The notes: generated by a model from the sequence alone, not told the origin. Counted from the stretch's first letter, positions 53,623 through 63,215 are shown. The stretch is DNA of 64,000 bases from Microbulbifer hydrolyticus (GCF_009931115.1 NZ_CP047491.1:1-64000), one strand, 5' to 3'. Translations and numbers: made by a program.

Positions 53623-54618
53623 ATGAAGCAAGTTACCGACCAGATCAACTGGGGAATAATCGGCTGCGGAAATGTTACCGAGGTCAAGAGTGGCCCCGCT
53701 TTCAACAAGGTTGCGGGGTCGAAGCTGGTTGCGGTAATGCGCAGGGACAAGGCAAAACTGCGCGATTACGCCGCGAGGCACGCGGTGCCGAAAGTGTACG
53801 AAAGCGCCGACGAACTGATCAACGACCCTGAGATTGACGCCATTTATGTCGCCACACCGCCGGGCAGCCACAAAGAGTACGCCCTGAAGGTAGCGAGCGC
53901 TAACAAACACTGCTGTCTGGAAAAACCGATGGCTCTCAATTTTGAGGAGTGCTGCGAGATCAACGCGGCATTTGCCGGCAAACAGGCGCAACTCTTTGTA
54001 GCGTATTATCGCCGGTCATTACCGCGTTTCCGGAAAGTGAAAGAGTGGCTTGAGTCGGGGAAGATCGGTGCCGTTCGGCACATAAACTGGAGCTATTGTC
54101 GCTCGCCCTCTCCAGCAGACCTGTCGCCGGACTATGACTGGCACACCGATCCGGTGGTATCTGGCGGTGGTCACTTTGTGGATCTGGCCTGCCACGGGCT
54201 GGATCTGTTTATGTTTCTGGCCGGTGATATTCGCGAGGCCAAGGGCATCGCGGTAAACCAGCAGAATCTGTATGACGCCGAAGATGCGGTATCGGCGTGC
54301 TGGGTTTTTGAAAGTGGTGCCACGGGGTCCGGATTCTGGAATTTTGGTGCCAGCGAAAGAGTGGACCAGGTCGTGATCACCGGCAGCGCGGGAAACATCC
54401 GCTTTTCCGTTTTTTCCGACGAACCTTTTGTGCTGGAAAGCGCCGCGGGGTCGGAAGTCGCTGAAATCGGCAACCCCGAGAACATCCAGTACTTCCACAT
54501 CGAAAACATGGTCAAGCACCTCAATGGTGAGGCGCTCCACCCCGCCCCGGGTGACAAGGCGGCGAGGGCCTCACTTGTTATGGACCAGATCCTTGCCGGA
54601 TTCCGCCGGCCGACCTGA
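53623..54618 (+). CDS. Gfo/Idh/MocA-family oxidoreductase
   Basis: A 331-residue NAD(P)-dependent oxidoreductase. The Rossmann domain (1 to about 125) begins WGIIGCGNVTEVKSGPAF and has YVATPPGSHKEYA and the catalytic-type CLEKPMALN with the family lysine. The C-terminal alpha/beta domain includes SGGGHFVDLACHGLDLFMFL. The substrate is probably a sugar or cyclitol derivative, but it sits within a redox-detoxification cluster, so a link to aromatics or quinones is possible. The start at 53623 follows CAGGA at slightly long spacing. Confidence 0.9.
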   Translation: MKQVTDQINWGIIGCGNVTEVKSGPAFNKVAGSKLVAVMRRDKAKLRDYAARHAVPKVYESADELINDPEIDAIYVATPPGSHKEYALKVASANKHCCLEKPMALNFEECCEINAAFAGKQAQLFVAYYRRSLPRFRKVKEWLESGKIGAVRHINWSYCRSPSPADLSPDYDWHTDPVVSGGGHFVDLACHGLDLFMFLAGDIREAKGIAVNQQNLYDAEDAVSACWVFESGATGSGFWNFGASERVDQVVITGSAGNIRFSVFSDEPFVLESAAGSEVAEIGNPENIQYFHIENMVKHLNGEALHPAPGDKAARASLVMDQILAGFRRPT

Positions 54619-54813
54619 TCGCGCCGGGGCGCCGCCCGGCCACCGGGTCGCCCCAGGCCGGCCGCTTTCCCTCCTCCGTCTGTCTTCAAATCGAAAAAAT
54701 CGACCATTTTCAGCGAAAATATGCGCTTTTAGTCCCGAAAATCAGAAATACACTGAACAACGTTGTCACTCCATACACTTCCCCTTTTGGCCGTGAGATG
54801 AGAGGGCTTAACC

Positions 54814-55218
54814 ATGCACAATGGTGTTCTGTGTGATTTCACCAAACTGGTGGCGCGCATTCTTATGTCGGTGATGTTTATCGTTGCCGGTTACAGCAAG
54901 ATCGGCGGCTACGCCGGCACCCAGGAATACATGGCGGCGGTTGGCGTGCCCGGTTTGCTGTTACCGCTGGTGATTCTGCTGGAGCTGGGCGGTGGCCTGG
55001 CGATCCTGTTCGGGTTTTTTACCCGCTGGGTGGCGCTGGCATTTGCCGCCTTCTGCCTGATCAGTGCCTGGCTGTTCCACAATATTCCCGGTGACCAGAC
55101 CCAGCAGATCATGTTCATGAAAAACGTCACCATCGCCGGCGGGTTTCTGATTCTGGCCTGCGCCGGTGCCGGTAAATTCAGCTTCGACTACGCCATGGCG
55201 CGGGTCAAAAAACGCTGA
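54814..55218 (+). CDS. DoxX family membrane protein (YqjF-like)
   Basis: A 134-residue protein with four membrane helices (about 10-28, 45-65, 70-88, 100-120). The family segments LVARILMSVMFIVAGYSKIGGY and LLELGGGLAILFGFFTRWVAL are typical of DoxX/YqjF. These proteins are thought to be redox-related quinol-handling membrane proteins. It is followed after 27 bases by the glutathionyl-hydroquinone reductase gene, the same pairing as E. coli yqjF-yqjG. Confidence 0.92.
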   Translation: MHNGVLCDFTKLVARILMSVMFIVAGYSKIGGYAGTQEYMAAVGVPGLLLPLVILLELGGGLAILFGFFTRWVALAFAAFCLISAWLFHNIPGDQTQQIMFMKNVTIAGGFLILACAGAGKFSFDYAMARVKKR

Positions 55219-55245
55219 CGCTCACGCAAGCAAGGAGAATTACGA

Positions 55246-56217
55246 ATGGGATTGCTGGTTAACGGCGAGTGGAAAGACCGCTGGTACGATACTGACAAAA
55301 GCGGCGGTGAATTCGAGCGCGAGGCGGCACAGTTGCGCAACTGGATCACCGCTGACGGCAGTGCCGGCCCCAGTGGTGAGGGTGGCTTTGCCGCGGAGCA
55401 GGACCGCTATCACCTCTACGTCTCCCTCGCCTGCCCCTGGGCACACCGCACATTGATCTTCCGCAAGCTCAAGGGTCTCGAGGACCTGATCACGGTGTCG
55501 GTGGTCAGCCCGTACATGATGGAAAACGGCTGGACCTTCAATCAAGACGAGGGCAGCAGTGGTGATGCGCTCCATGGCAGCGAATTCATGCATCAGATCT
55601 ACACCCGCCACCGCAGGGACTACTCCGGGCGGGTAACCGTGCCGGTGCTGTGGGATAAGCAGCGCGAGTGCATCGTCAGCAACGAGTCAGCGGAGATCAT
55701 CCGCATGTTCAACTCGGCGTTCAACGAACTGACCGGTGACGATCAGGATTTTTATCCACAGGATTTGCGCGGGGATATCGATGCCAGCAACCAGCTGGTC
55801 TACGAAAATGTGAACAACGGTGTGTATCGCGCGGGATTTGCCACCAGCAAGGATGCCTATGAGGCCGCCTACCACCGGTTGTTCGAGGTCCTCGAGCAGC
55901 TGGAGCACAGGTTGGGCGACAACCGTTATCTCACCGGTGAGCGTATTACTGAGGCCGACTGGCGGTTGTTCACTACACTCATCCGGTTCGACGCCGTGTA
56001 TCACGGCCACTTCAAGTGCAACAAGCAGCGGCTGGCGGATTACCCCAACCTGTGGGGTTATGTGCGCGAGCTGTATCAGTGGCCGGGTGTGGCCGAGACC
56101 GTGGATTTTCATCATATCAAGACCCACTACTACGCCAGCCATCGCAATATCAATCCCACGGGCATAGTGCCGGTGGGACCGGAGCTGGACTATAGCGCGC
56201 CTCACGGCCGCGGATGA
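55246..56217 (+). CDS. yqjG: Glutathionyl-hydroquinone reductase (Xi-class GST, YqjG-like)
   Basis: A 323-residue enzyme that reduces glutathionyl-hydroquinones to hydroquinones, releasing oxidised glutathione. The catalytic cysteine is C63 in LACPWAHRTLIFRKLKGL, and Xi-class markers VSVVSPYMMENGWTF and DVYAFN-type helical C-domain segments (YLTGERITEADWRLFTTLIRFD) follow. AAGGAGAA lies before the ATG. It is paired with DoxX upstream and a second GST downstream. Confidence 0.94.
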   Translation: MGLLVNGEWKDRWYDTDKSGGEFEREAAQLRNWITADGSAGPSGEGGFAAEQDRYHLYVSLACPWAHRTLIFRKLKGLEDLITVSVVSPYMMENGWTFNQDEGSSGDALHGSEFMHQIYTRHRRDYSGRVTVPVLWDKQRECIVSNESAEIIRMFNSAFNELTGDDQDFYPQDLRGDIDASNQLVYENVNNGVYRAGFATSKDAYEAAYHRLFEVLEQLEHRLGDNRYLTGERITEADWRLFTTLIRFDAVYHGHFKCNKQRLADYPNLWGYVRELYQWPGVAETVDFHHIKTHYYASHRNINPTGIVPVGPELDYSAPHGRG

Positions 56218-56253
56218 TCGAGCCGGATACCCGGCTCAGGCAAGGAGATACCC

Positions 56254-56853
56254 ATGAAGCTGTTTTATGCCCCCGGTGCCTGTTCCCTGTCCCCGCATAT
56301 TGTTGCCTGCGAGGCCGGCATTGAGCTGGAGTTGTGCAAGGTCAACCTGAAGGACAAGAAGACCGAAAGCGGCGGCGATTACACCGAAATCAACCCGAAG
56401 GGCTATGTGCCGGCACTGCAGCTGGAAGGCGGGGAGTTGCTGACCGAGGGGCCCGCCATTATCCAGTTCCTGGCGGAGCAGAAGCCCGAGAAAAACCTGG
56501 CGCCGGAATACGGCTCGCTGGCTCACTACCGGGTGCTGGAGTGGCTGAATTACATTTCCACCGAGGTACACAAGGCGTTCGTGCCGCTGTTCTGGGACGG
56601 CCGCGATGAAGAAAAGGCCGACGCCAGGGAAAAGCTTGCCGAGCGCTTCCAGTACGTGGAGGACAATCTCAACAGTGACTACCTGATGGGCGATGACTTC
56701 TGTATCGCCGATGCCTACCTGTTCACGGTGTACAGCTGGTGCGACAAGGTGGGCGTGGATACCGGCAGCTGGCCCAAACTCAAGGCGTTTGCCGAGCGCA
56801 TGTCCCAACGCGAGGGGGTGCAGAAGGCAATGAAGGACGAAGGCCTGATCTGA
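56254..56853 (+). CDS. Glutathione S-transferase, beta class
   Basis: A 199-residue GST. The N-terminal thioredoxin-like domain begins MKLFYAPGACSLSPHIV with the beta-class cysteine C10. NPKGYVPALQLEGGELLTEGPAII forms the glutathione site. The all-helical C-domain has FCIADAYLFTVYSWC. It starts 36 bases after the YqjG-like gene with AAGGAGAT upstream, so it is cotranscribed. It is convergent with the MFS exporter, with only 17 bases between stops. Confidence 0.95.
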   Translation: MKLFYAPGACSLSPHIVACEAGIELELCKVNLKDKKTESGGDYTEINPKGYVPALQLEGGELLTEGPAIIQFLAEQKPEKNLAPEYGSLAHYRVLEWLNYISTEVHKAFVPLFWDGRDEEKADAREKLAERFQYVEDNLNSDYLMGDDFCIADAYLFTVYSWCDKVGVDTGSWPKLKAFAERMSQREGVQKAMKDEGLI

Positions 56854-56870
56854 GCGCGGGGCCTGTCGCC

Positions 56871-58118
56871 TTATTTGACCCTTTCCTCGATACCGATCGG
56901 CTGCCGCGCCCTGGCTACAAACAGCACCAGGCACAGCGCGGCGGCCGAGCAGCACAGCATGCCCACTGCAATCGGCACCAGGGTGCCGGTATGCACCGCA
57001 TTCACCGCGCCGCCGAGCACCCCGCCGAAAATAAACAACGACGCCCCAAACAGCGCATTCGCAGTACCGCTGATATTGGGAAAAAACTCCAGATAGCAGG
57101 CCGCCGAGTTGGGGGTGATGATGCCGATGGCACCCATCGCCATCACCAGCGGAATCATCCACGCGAGCAGCGGCTGCTGGTCGCCGAAGTAGAGCGTGCT
57201 TGTCAGTAACAAAGCACAGGACACCACTTGCAGGCCGACGCCCGCCACCAGGATCTGTCGCGGTTCGAACACCTTCAGCAGGCGAATATTCAGCTGCACC
57301 AGAACCACCAGCCCCAGCACACAGCTACCGAACAGAATCGGGAAGTTGTGCGAGCTGACACCGAAATGCTCCATGAACACGAACGGCGCCGTGGTGATGT
57401 AGATAAACATGCAGCCGCTCACGAACGCCTGCCCGAACAGGAAGCCCAGCGCCCTCCGGCAGCGGAAGATCTGTGCGTAGCCGCCAATCATGCTGCGGCG
57501 GGACTGGCGCTGGCGCCGTGCACGGCGAAACCGGGAAACGGTCTCCGGCAGAATACCGCGCACCAGTACCATCATCAGCACGCCGTACACCAGCAGGAAG
57601 ATAAAGATCGCGTGCCAGTCGCCGAAGGTCAGCAGGGTCGAGCCGATCACCGGTGCCACCATCGGCGCGATCAGCATCATGGTGGCGATCATCGACATGA
57701 TCCGTGCCGCCTCGCGGCCGTGGTACAGGTCGCGCACGATGGCCCCGCAGATCACCGTGGCAAAGCCGCCACCCACAGCCTGGAAGAATCGCAGTGCCAC
57801 CAGCAGCTCTACGTTATTGACGAGCAGGATCAGGGCGGTGCTGAGGATGAAGATACTGAGGCCGATGGTGCCGACGAGGATTCGACCCCAGCGATCCGAT
57901 AGCGGGCCACCGAAGATCTGCCCTACCGCAAAGCCGAGCAGGTAGCTGGACACCGAGTGCTGCACCTGTGCCACGTCGACACCGAGCGCCGCAGCCATGG
58001 CCGGAATGGCCGGCAGGTAGGTATCAATGGCAAAGGGTGTCAGCGCTACCAGCGCAGCGAGACAGGGAGCGAGCCAGCGCGGCGGCTTGCCGTTGGCGTC
58101 GAAGAAGTTCGGGGGCAT
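56871..58118 (-). CDS. Bcr/CflA family multidrug efflux MFS transporter
   Basis: A 415-residue major-facilitator drug:H+ antiporter with 12 helices. The Bcr/CflA signature FAIDTYLPAIPAMAAALGVD is at about 30-50, then GQIFGGPLSDRWGR (motif A) and AVGGGFATVICGAIVRDLY. The start at 58118 (MPPNFFDANGK) is preferred to an upstream open stretch. It may export the electrophiles or aromatics handled by the neighbouring detoxification genes, which is inference. Confidence 0.92.
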   Translation of the reverse strand: MPPNFFDANGKPPRWLAPCLAALVALTPFAIDTYLPAIPAMAAALGVDVAQVQHSVSSYLLGFAVGQIFGGPLSDRWGRILVGTIGLSIFILSTALILLVNNVELLVALRFFQAVGGGFATVICGAIVRDLYHGREAARIMSMIATMMLIAPMVAPVIGSTLLTFGDWHAIFIFLLVYGVLMMVLVRGILPETVSRFRRARRQRQSRRSMIGGYAQIFRCRRALGFLFGQAFVSGCMFIYITTAPFVFMEHFGVSSHNFPILFGSCVLGLVVLVQLNIRLLKVFEPRQILVAGVGLQVVSCALLLTSTLYFGDQQPLLAWMIPLVMAMGAIGIITPNSAACYLEFFPNISGTANALFGASLFIFGGVLGGAVNAVHTGTLVPIAVGMLCCSAAALCLVLFVARARQPIGIEERVK

Positions 58119-58384
58119 ATCAGCTCGAATACAGCGGTCAGGACTGGAAAAAATCCGGTGTCGGCCCGTTACAGCATCGCCATTCACCGGTGGGCCGCGG
58201 CATGGTAACGGGCCAAGTCGGTAGTTTCCATGAAAGCGGAGATAAAAGCGGTCAGTGGCCTATCGGGCGGGGGCTAATAGACGCCCGTGACCGATCACAG
58301 GCTTGGCCAGCGGGAGGGCGATACCCTGTATTTCAGGGACGCTACCGTCCTCCGGCCCCTTCTGCGGTGCGTTTAGGCTCCGGT

Positions 58385-59239
58385 TTAATGCTTCTCTTCG
58401 CGCAGGTTGTACAGGCCCTTCTTCAGCTTGAGCAGGTGTTCCTGCAGCTGGGGCCCCTTGCGCTGGGCGACGCCGATGGCGAGCACATCAATCACCACCA
58501 GGTGGGCGATACGGGAAGAAAGCGGGGTGTAGAGTTCGATGTCTTCTTCCACGTCCACTTCCAGGGGGATGCTGGCCTGGCGGGTCATGGGAGAACCGCT
58601 GGGGCCGAGGCCGATCACGGTGGCACCCTGCTGTTTGGCCATTTCCATGGAGCGCAGCAGCGATGAGGTGCGGCCGCTCTGGGAGATGGCGACCACCACA
58701 TCCCCGGGCTGCATGCTCATGGCGGACATGCTCTGCATATGGTGGTCCGAGTGGGCCGCGGTGGCCATCTGCAGGCGAAAGAACTTGTGCTGGGCGTCGG
58801 CGGCGACGGCGCCGGAGGCACCGAAGCCGAAGAATTCCACCCGCTTGGATGCCGCGATGGCGGCCACGGCGGCCTCCAGCGCGCGTCCGTCGATCTTGTC
58901 GCGCACGTTGAGCAGGGTATCGACGGTAGAGTCGAAGACCTTGCGCTTGTACTCGGCGATGGTGTCGGTTTCGGTGACTGCGATCTGGCCGAAGCTGGGG
59001 CTGGAGGCCAGCTGCTGCGCGAGGTTGAGCTTGAATTCCTGGAAGCCGGAGCAGCCCACGGCGCGACAGAAACGCACCACGGTAGGCTCGCTCACCTGGG
59101 CTTCGGTGGCGAGATCCACGATCCGCATATGAATGATTTCGCCGGGGTTGGCGAGGATATATTCGGCGACCTTGCGCTCCGATTTTCGCATGGCACTCAG
59201 CTGCTCGCTGATCCGCTGCGTGACTTCCGCTGGCTTCAC
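58385..59239 (-). CDS. hexR: RpiR-family transcriptional regulator HexR
   Basis: A 284-residue regulator of central sugar metabolism. An N-terminal RpiR helix-turn-helix (1 to about 77, RKSERKVAEYILANPGEIIHMRIVDLATEAQVSEPTVVRFCRAVG) precedes a SIS phosphosugar-binding domain (about 125-265, FFGFGASGAVAADAQHKFF; ISQSGRTSSLL). In Pseudomonas and Shewanella HexR senses KDPG and controls zwf, edd/eda, gap and pyruvate genes. None of those targets is in this window. It is divergent from uvrD. Confidence 0.92.
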   Translation of the reverse strand: MKPAEVTQRISEQLSAMRKSERKVAEYILANPGEIIHMRIVDLATEAQVSEPTVVRFCRAVGCSGFQEFKLNLAQQLASSPSFGQIAVTETDTIAEYKRKVFDSTVDTLLNVRDKIDGRALEAAVAAIAASKRVEFFGFGASGAVAADAQHKFFRLQMATAAHSDHHMQSMSAMSMQPGDVVVAISQSGRTSSLLRSMEMAKQQGATVIGLGPSGSPMTRQASIPLEVDVEEDIELYTPLSSRIAHLVVIDVLAIGVAQRKGPQLQEHLLKLKKGLYNLREEKH

Positions 59240-59346
59240 GACACTACCTTCTATGGTTCAAGTTGTGCAGTTTAGCGGCATGGCGGGGTGCTGGCGAGCC
59301 TTGGGTTATTTTCGGGACCTTGGCAGTGGCGGCACCGGTGGGCCTA

Positions 59347-59415
59347 TGCGGGACACGCCGTGGACCCATCCATGGGGGCTCGGCTGCGGCCGTCCTGGCC
59401 GCAGACGGTCCCGCA
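59347..59415 (+). repeat. Structured dispersed repeat, copy 3
   Basis: An outer 8-bp stem (59347-59354 with 59408-59415) encloses hairpin A CCCA-TCCA-TGGG (59365-59376) and hairpin B, a 7-bp stem with loop GTCCT (59385-59403). Same layout and loop consensus (TCC) as copies 1 and 2 near 27.8 kb, with different paired stem sequences. It lies in the hexR-uvrD gap. Confidence 0.7.
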
Positions 59416-59520
59416 AAGCTCTACCCGGTAGCAGGCCCGCCACAGGACGTGGATTGGACGGACCACAAAACCCTGTTTATATACCCAGTTATCCCAAAAC
59501 CCCTGATACAATCCGCCCCC

Positions 59521-61749
59521 ATGGACGTATCTGAACTCTTAGACCCCCTCAACGACCCCCAACGCGAGGCTGTGGCCGCGCCGCCGGGCAATCAACTGGT
59601 TCTCGCCGGTGCCGGCTCGGGCAAGACCCGCGTGCTGGTGCATCGCATCGCCTGGCTGATGCAGGTAGAGGGGGCGTCGCCCTACTCCATCATGGCAGTG
59701 ACCTTTACCAACAAGGCCGCGCGCGAGATGCGCGGGCGCATTGAGGAGCTGCTGGGGGTAAATACCTTTGGCATGTGGGTGGGCACCTTCCACGGTCTCG
59801 CCCACCGCCTGCTGCGCGCCCACTGGCAGGAAGCGAAGCTGCCGCAGAATTTCCAGATCCTCGACAGCGACGATCAGCTGCGCCTGATCAAGCGGGTGCA
59901 GAACGGGCTGGGGCTCGACGAGAAGAAGTGGTCCCCGCGGGAGACCCAGTGGTGGATCGGTGCGCAGAAGGATGAGGGCATCCGCCCGCAGTATATCCAG
60001 CTAACTGGCGATCCCTGGCTGCAGACCATGGTGCGTATTTACAGCGCCTATGAAGAAGCCTGCCAGCGCGCCGGCGTGGTGGATTTTGGTGAGCTGCTGT
60101 TGCGCGCGCACGAGCTGCTGCTGAACAACGACAGCATTCTCGCCCACTACCGCCGCCGCTTTCCGTACATCCTGGTGGACGAGTTCCAGGACACCAACAC
60201 CATTCAATATGCCTGGCTGCGCCTGCTGGCCGGGGATCAGTGCTGCATCACCGCAGTGGGCGACGACGACCAGTCGATCTATGGCTGGCGCGGTGCCAAG
60301 ATCGAGAATATCCAGCACTTCGAGGCGGACCTGAAAGATGTGCAGACGGTGCGCCTGGAGCAGAACTACCGTTCCACCAGCACCATCCTGAACGCGGCCA
60401 ACGCGGTGATCGCGCACAATTCCGGCCGCCTCGGCAAGGAGCTGTGGACCGAGGGCGACAAGGGCGAGCCCATCGCGCTTTACTCCGCGTACAACGAGCA
60501 GGACGAAGCGCGCTTTATCGTCGAGCGCATCAAGGACTGGGTGCGCGACGGCAACCGCCGCGACAGCATTGCCATCCTGTACCGCTCCAACGCCCAGTCG
60601 CGGGTGCTGGAAGAAGGGCTGCTGCGGGAGCAGGTGCCCTACCGCATCTACGGCGGCCAGCGCTTCTACGAGCGCATGGAGATCAAGAATGCGCTGTCCT
60701 ACATGCGTCTGATTACCAACCGCCACGATGACACCTCCTTCGAGCGGGTGGTGAACACCCCGACCCGCGGCATCGGTGCGCGCACTGTGGAGCTGGTGCG
60801 GGAATTCGCCCGCGAGCACGGCAGCTCCATGTGGGACGCCGCGGCGAAAATGCTGCAGCAGAAAGTCCTCGCGGCCCGCGCCGGCAACGCGCTGGCGAAC
60901 TTCCTCAGCCTGATCGACGCACTGGACGAAGAGAGCACCGACAAGAGCCTCGATCACATCGCCGAGATGGCCATCGAGCAGACCGGCCTGATCGACTTTC
61001 ACGGCAAGGAAAAGGGCGAGAAGGGCCAGACCCGGGTGGAAAACCTGCAGGAACTGGTCAGTGCCTGTCGCGCCTTCGACGGCATACCCACGGTCGATGC
61101 CGATGGCGAGGCGGTGGACGAGGAAGAAATTCCACTGATTAACCAGTTCCTCGACAGCGCCGCGCTGGACGCCGGCGAGGGCCAGGCGGACGAGTTTGAA
61201 GATGCGGTGCAGCTGATGACGCTGCACTCGGCCAAGGGCCTCGAGTTCCCGCTGGTATTTATGGCCGGTGTGGAGGAAAACCTCTTCCCGCACAAGATGT
61301 CGGCCCAGGAGCCCGGGCGCATGGAGGAGGAGCGGCGCCTGTGTTACGTGGGTATCACCCGCGCGATGCAGAAGCTGTATATCACCTACGCCGAAAGCCG
61401 CCGCCTGTTCGGCAGCGAAACCTACAACAAGCCGTCGCGCTTCGTGAGTGAAATCCCGGTGGAATATATCCACGAGGTACGGCTCAAGAGCGAGATCTCC
61501 AAACCCCTGTTCCAGCCGAACTATGGCAAGTTCGGTGGTGGCGCCGGCCAGTTTTCCGACCCGGCCCCCGAGTTCGACGACGACGTGCCACCCCTGGCGC
61601 TCGGAGGCCGTGTGGATCACGCCAAATTCGGCGAGGGCACGGTGGTCCAGTTCGAAGGCTCTGGCCCGCGCGCGCGAGTGCAGGTCAACTTCGACGACGC
61701 CGGCAGCAAATGGCTGGTAGTATCCATGGCCAAGTTGCAGCCGCTATAA
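59521..61749 (+). CDS. uvrD: DNA helicase II UvrD
   Basis: A superfamily 1A 3'-5' helicase acting in nucleotide excision and mismatch repair, 742 residues (E. coli 720). Motif I LAGAGSGKTRVL is at about 31-42, then VTFTNKAAREM, GTFHGLAHRLLR, DEFQDTN (motif II), GDDDQSIYGWRGA, EQNYRS, LMTLHSAKGLEF and RLCYVGITRA. The C-terminal KVxHxxFGxGxV-type UvrD tail is present as VDHAKFGEGTVVQFEG. The ATG at 59521 matches the family N-terminus; the frame is open further upstream through the repeat but is not coding. Confidence 0.97.
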   Translation: MDVSELLDPLNDPQREAVAAPPGNQLVLAGAGSGKTRVLVHRIAWLMQVEGASPYSIMAVTFTNKAAREMRGRIEELLGVNTFGMWVGTFHGLAHRLLRAHWQEAKLPQNFQILDSDDQLRLIKRVQNGLGLDEKKWSPRETQWWIGAQKDEGIRPQYIQLTGDPWLQTMVRIYSAYEEACQRAGVVDFGELLLRAHELLLNNDSILAHYRRRFPYILVDEFQDTNTIQYAWLRLLAGDQCCITAVGDDDQSIYGWRGAKIENIQHFEADLKDVQTVRLEQNYRSTSTILNAANAVIAHNSGRLGKELWTEGDKGEPIALYSAYNEQDEARFIVERIKDWVRDGNRRDSIAILYRSNAQSRVLEEGLLREQVPYRIYGGQRFYERMEIKNALSYMRLITNRHDDTSFERVVNTPTRGIGARTVELVREFAREHGSSMWDAAAKMLQQKVLAARAGNALANFLSLIDALDEESTDKSLDHIAEMAIEQTGLIDFHGKEKGEKGQTRVENLQELVSACRAFDGIPTVDADGEAVDEEEIPLINQFLDSAALDAGEGQADEFEDAVQLMTLHSAKGLEFPLVFMAGVEENLFPHKMSAQEPGRMEEERRLCYVGITRAMQKLYITYAESRRLFGSETYNKPSRFVSEIPVEYIHEVRLKSEISKPLFQPNYGKFGGGAGQFSDPAPEFDDDVPPLALGGRVDHAKFGEGTVVQFEGSGPRARVQVNFDDAGSKWLVVSMAKLQPL

Positions 61750-61815
61750 ACGTCGACACTGCCATCCCGGCATGCGCCAGGGTGGCGAAATAAAACAATA
61801 AAAACTCAAACGGAC

Positions 61816-62949
61816 ATGAAAAAAATAAACTGGTATCCCCCTGTCATTCTTGGCTTGCTCGCCCTGCTGGTCGTTACCTTCGGCGCGCTGGTGGTGTCCC
61901 GCTCGGACCAGGAGCAGACGGTTACATCGATCGAAAACACTGGCCAGCAGACCTTTGAGTGGAAGCTGGTCACCACCTGGCCGAAAAATTTCCCCGGCCT
62001 TGGCAGTGCGCCCGAGCGCTTTGCCAAAAATGTGTCAGAGATGTCCAACGGCCGCCTGAAGATCAAGGTCTACGGTGCCGGAGAGCTGGTGCCGGCCATG
62101 GGCGTGTTCGGGGCGGTATCTGATGGCGCTGCACAAGTAGGCCACGGTGCGGCCTATTACTGGAAGGGCAAGGTGCCCGCCGCGCAGTTTTTTACCGCGG
62201 TACCGTTTGGATTAAACGCCCAGGAGATGAATGGCTGGCTGCACTATGGCGGCGGCCTGGAACTGTGGGAAGAAATCTATGCGCCGTTTGACCTGATTCC
62301 CATGGCCGGCGGCTCCACCGGCGTACAGATGGCGGGCTGGTTCAACAAGGAAATCAACACCGTCGACGACCTCAAGGGGCTCAAGATGCGCATCCCGGGC
62401 CTCGGAGGCGAGGTGCTGAACCGCGCCGGTGGTACCGCGGTCACCATCCCCGGTGGCGAACTCTACACCGCCCTGCAGACCGGTGTGATCGACGCTACCG
62501 AATGGGTGGGCCCTTACAACGACCTCGCCTTCGGTTTCCACCAGATCGCCAAATACTACTACTACCCGGGCTGGCACGAGCCGGGTTCGATCCTCGAAAT
62601 CATCATCAACAAAACCGCCTTCGAAAAGCTGCCAAAAGATCTCCAGGCCATCGTGCGCACCGCCGCCCGCGATGCCAACCAGGACATGCTCGATGAATAT
62701 ACCGCGCGCAACAACCGCGCACTGAAAGAGCTGGTGGAAGAGCACGGGGTAGAGCTGCGCCGACTGCCGGACGAGGTCATCGCCCACCTGAAAACGATCA
62801 ATCAAAACATCATGGAAAAAACCGCGGCGGAGGATCCGCAGTTTCATCGTGTGTACGAGGCGTTCAAGGAATTTGAATCCCAGGTAATTCCCTACCATCG
62901 GATCAGTGAAGAGGCGTATTACCAGACGCGCGATGTCGCGCCAGAGTAA
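61816..62949 (+). CDS. TRAP transporter substrate-binding protein (DctP family, TakP-like)
   Basis: A 377-residue periplasmic binding protein anchored by an uncleaved or lipid-free N-terminal helix (about 8-28). The mature part starts TFEWKLVTTWPKNFPGLGSAPERFAKNV, matching the branch containing the 2-oxoacid-binding TakP, with the TRAP arginine region LKGLKMRIPGLGGEVLNRAGG and QTGVIDATEWVGPYND. No DctQ/DctM membrane genes follow within the window, so it is an orphan receptor that must use membrane components encoded elsewhere. It is 66 bases after uvrD. Confidence 0.92.
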   Translation: MKKINWYPPVILGLLALLVVTFGALVVSRSDQEQTVTSIENTGQQTFEWKLVTTWPKNFPGLGSAPERFAKNVSEMSNGRLKIKVYGAGELVPAMGVFGAVSDGAAQVGHGAAYYWKGKVPAAQFFTAVPFGLNAQEMNGWLHYGGGLELWEEIYAPFDLIPMAGGSTGVQMAGWFNKEINTVDDLKGLKMRIPGLGGEVLNRAGGTAVTIPGGELYTALQTGVIDATEWVGPYNDLAFGFHQIAKYYYYPGWHEPGSILEIIINKTAFEKLPKDLQAIVRTAARDANQDMLDEYTARNNRALKELVEEHGVELRRLPDEVIAHLKTINQNIMEKTAAEDPQFHRVYEAFKEFESQVIPYHRISEEAYYQTRDVAPE

Positions 62950-63215
62950 TCGTTACGAACTTCTTATTCCTTTTAAATTTCTGTGTCGACGTTAAGCCGT
63001 TCATGCTTTGCGTCGATGCCCTCCTCTCTTTGGCTTCATCCCCTTTAGCGCCCCGCGAGCTGCCTTCTTATCTGGCACATCTGTACTCAATTTGGAAATT
63101 GAGTCTGACACTATTTTATATTTTTGACATTGCCCAGTGGGTTATTAATATGCAGTCCTAGTTTGGCGTGCATAGATTGCACAAGTCAGTTCTTCTCGCA
63201 CAGGTTCTTATAACA

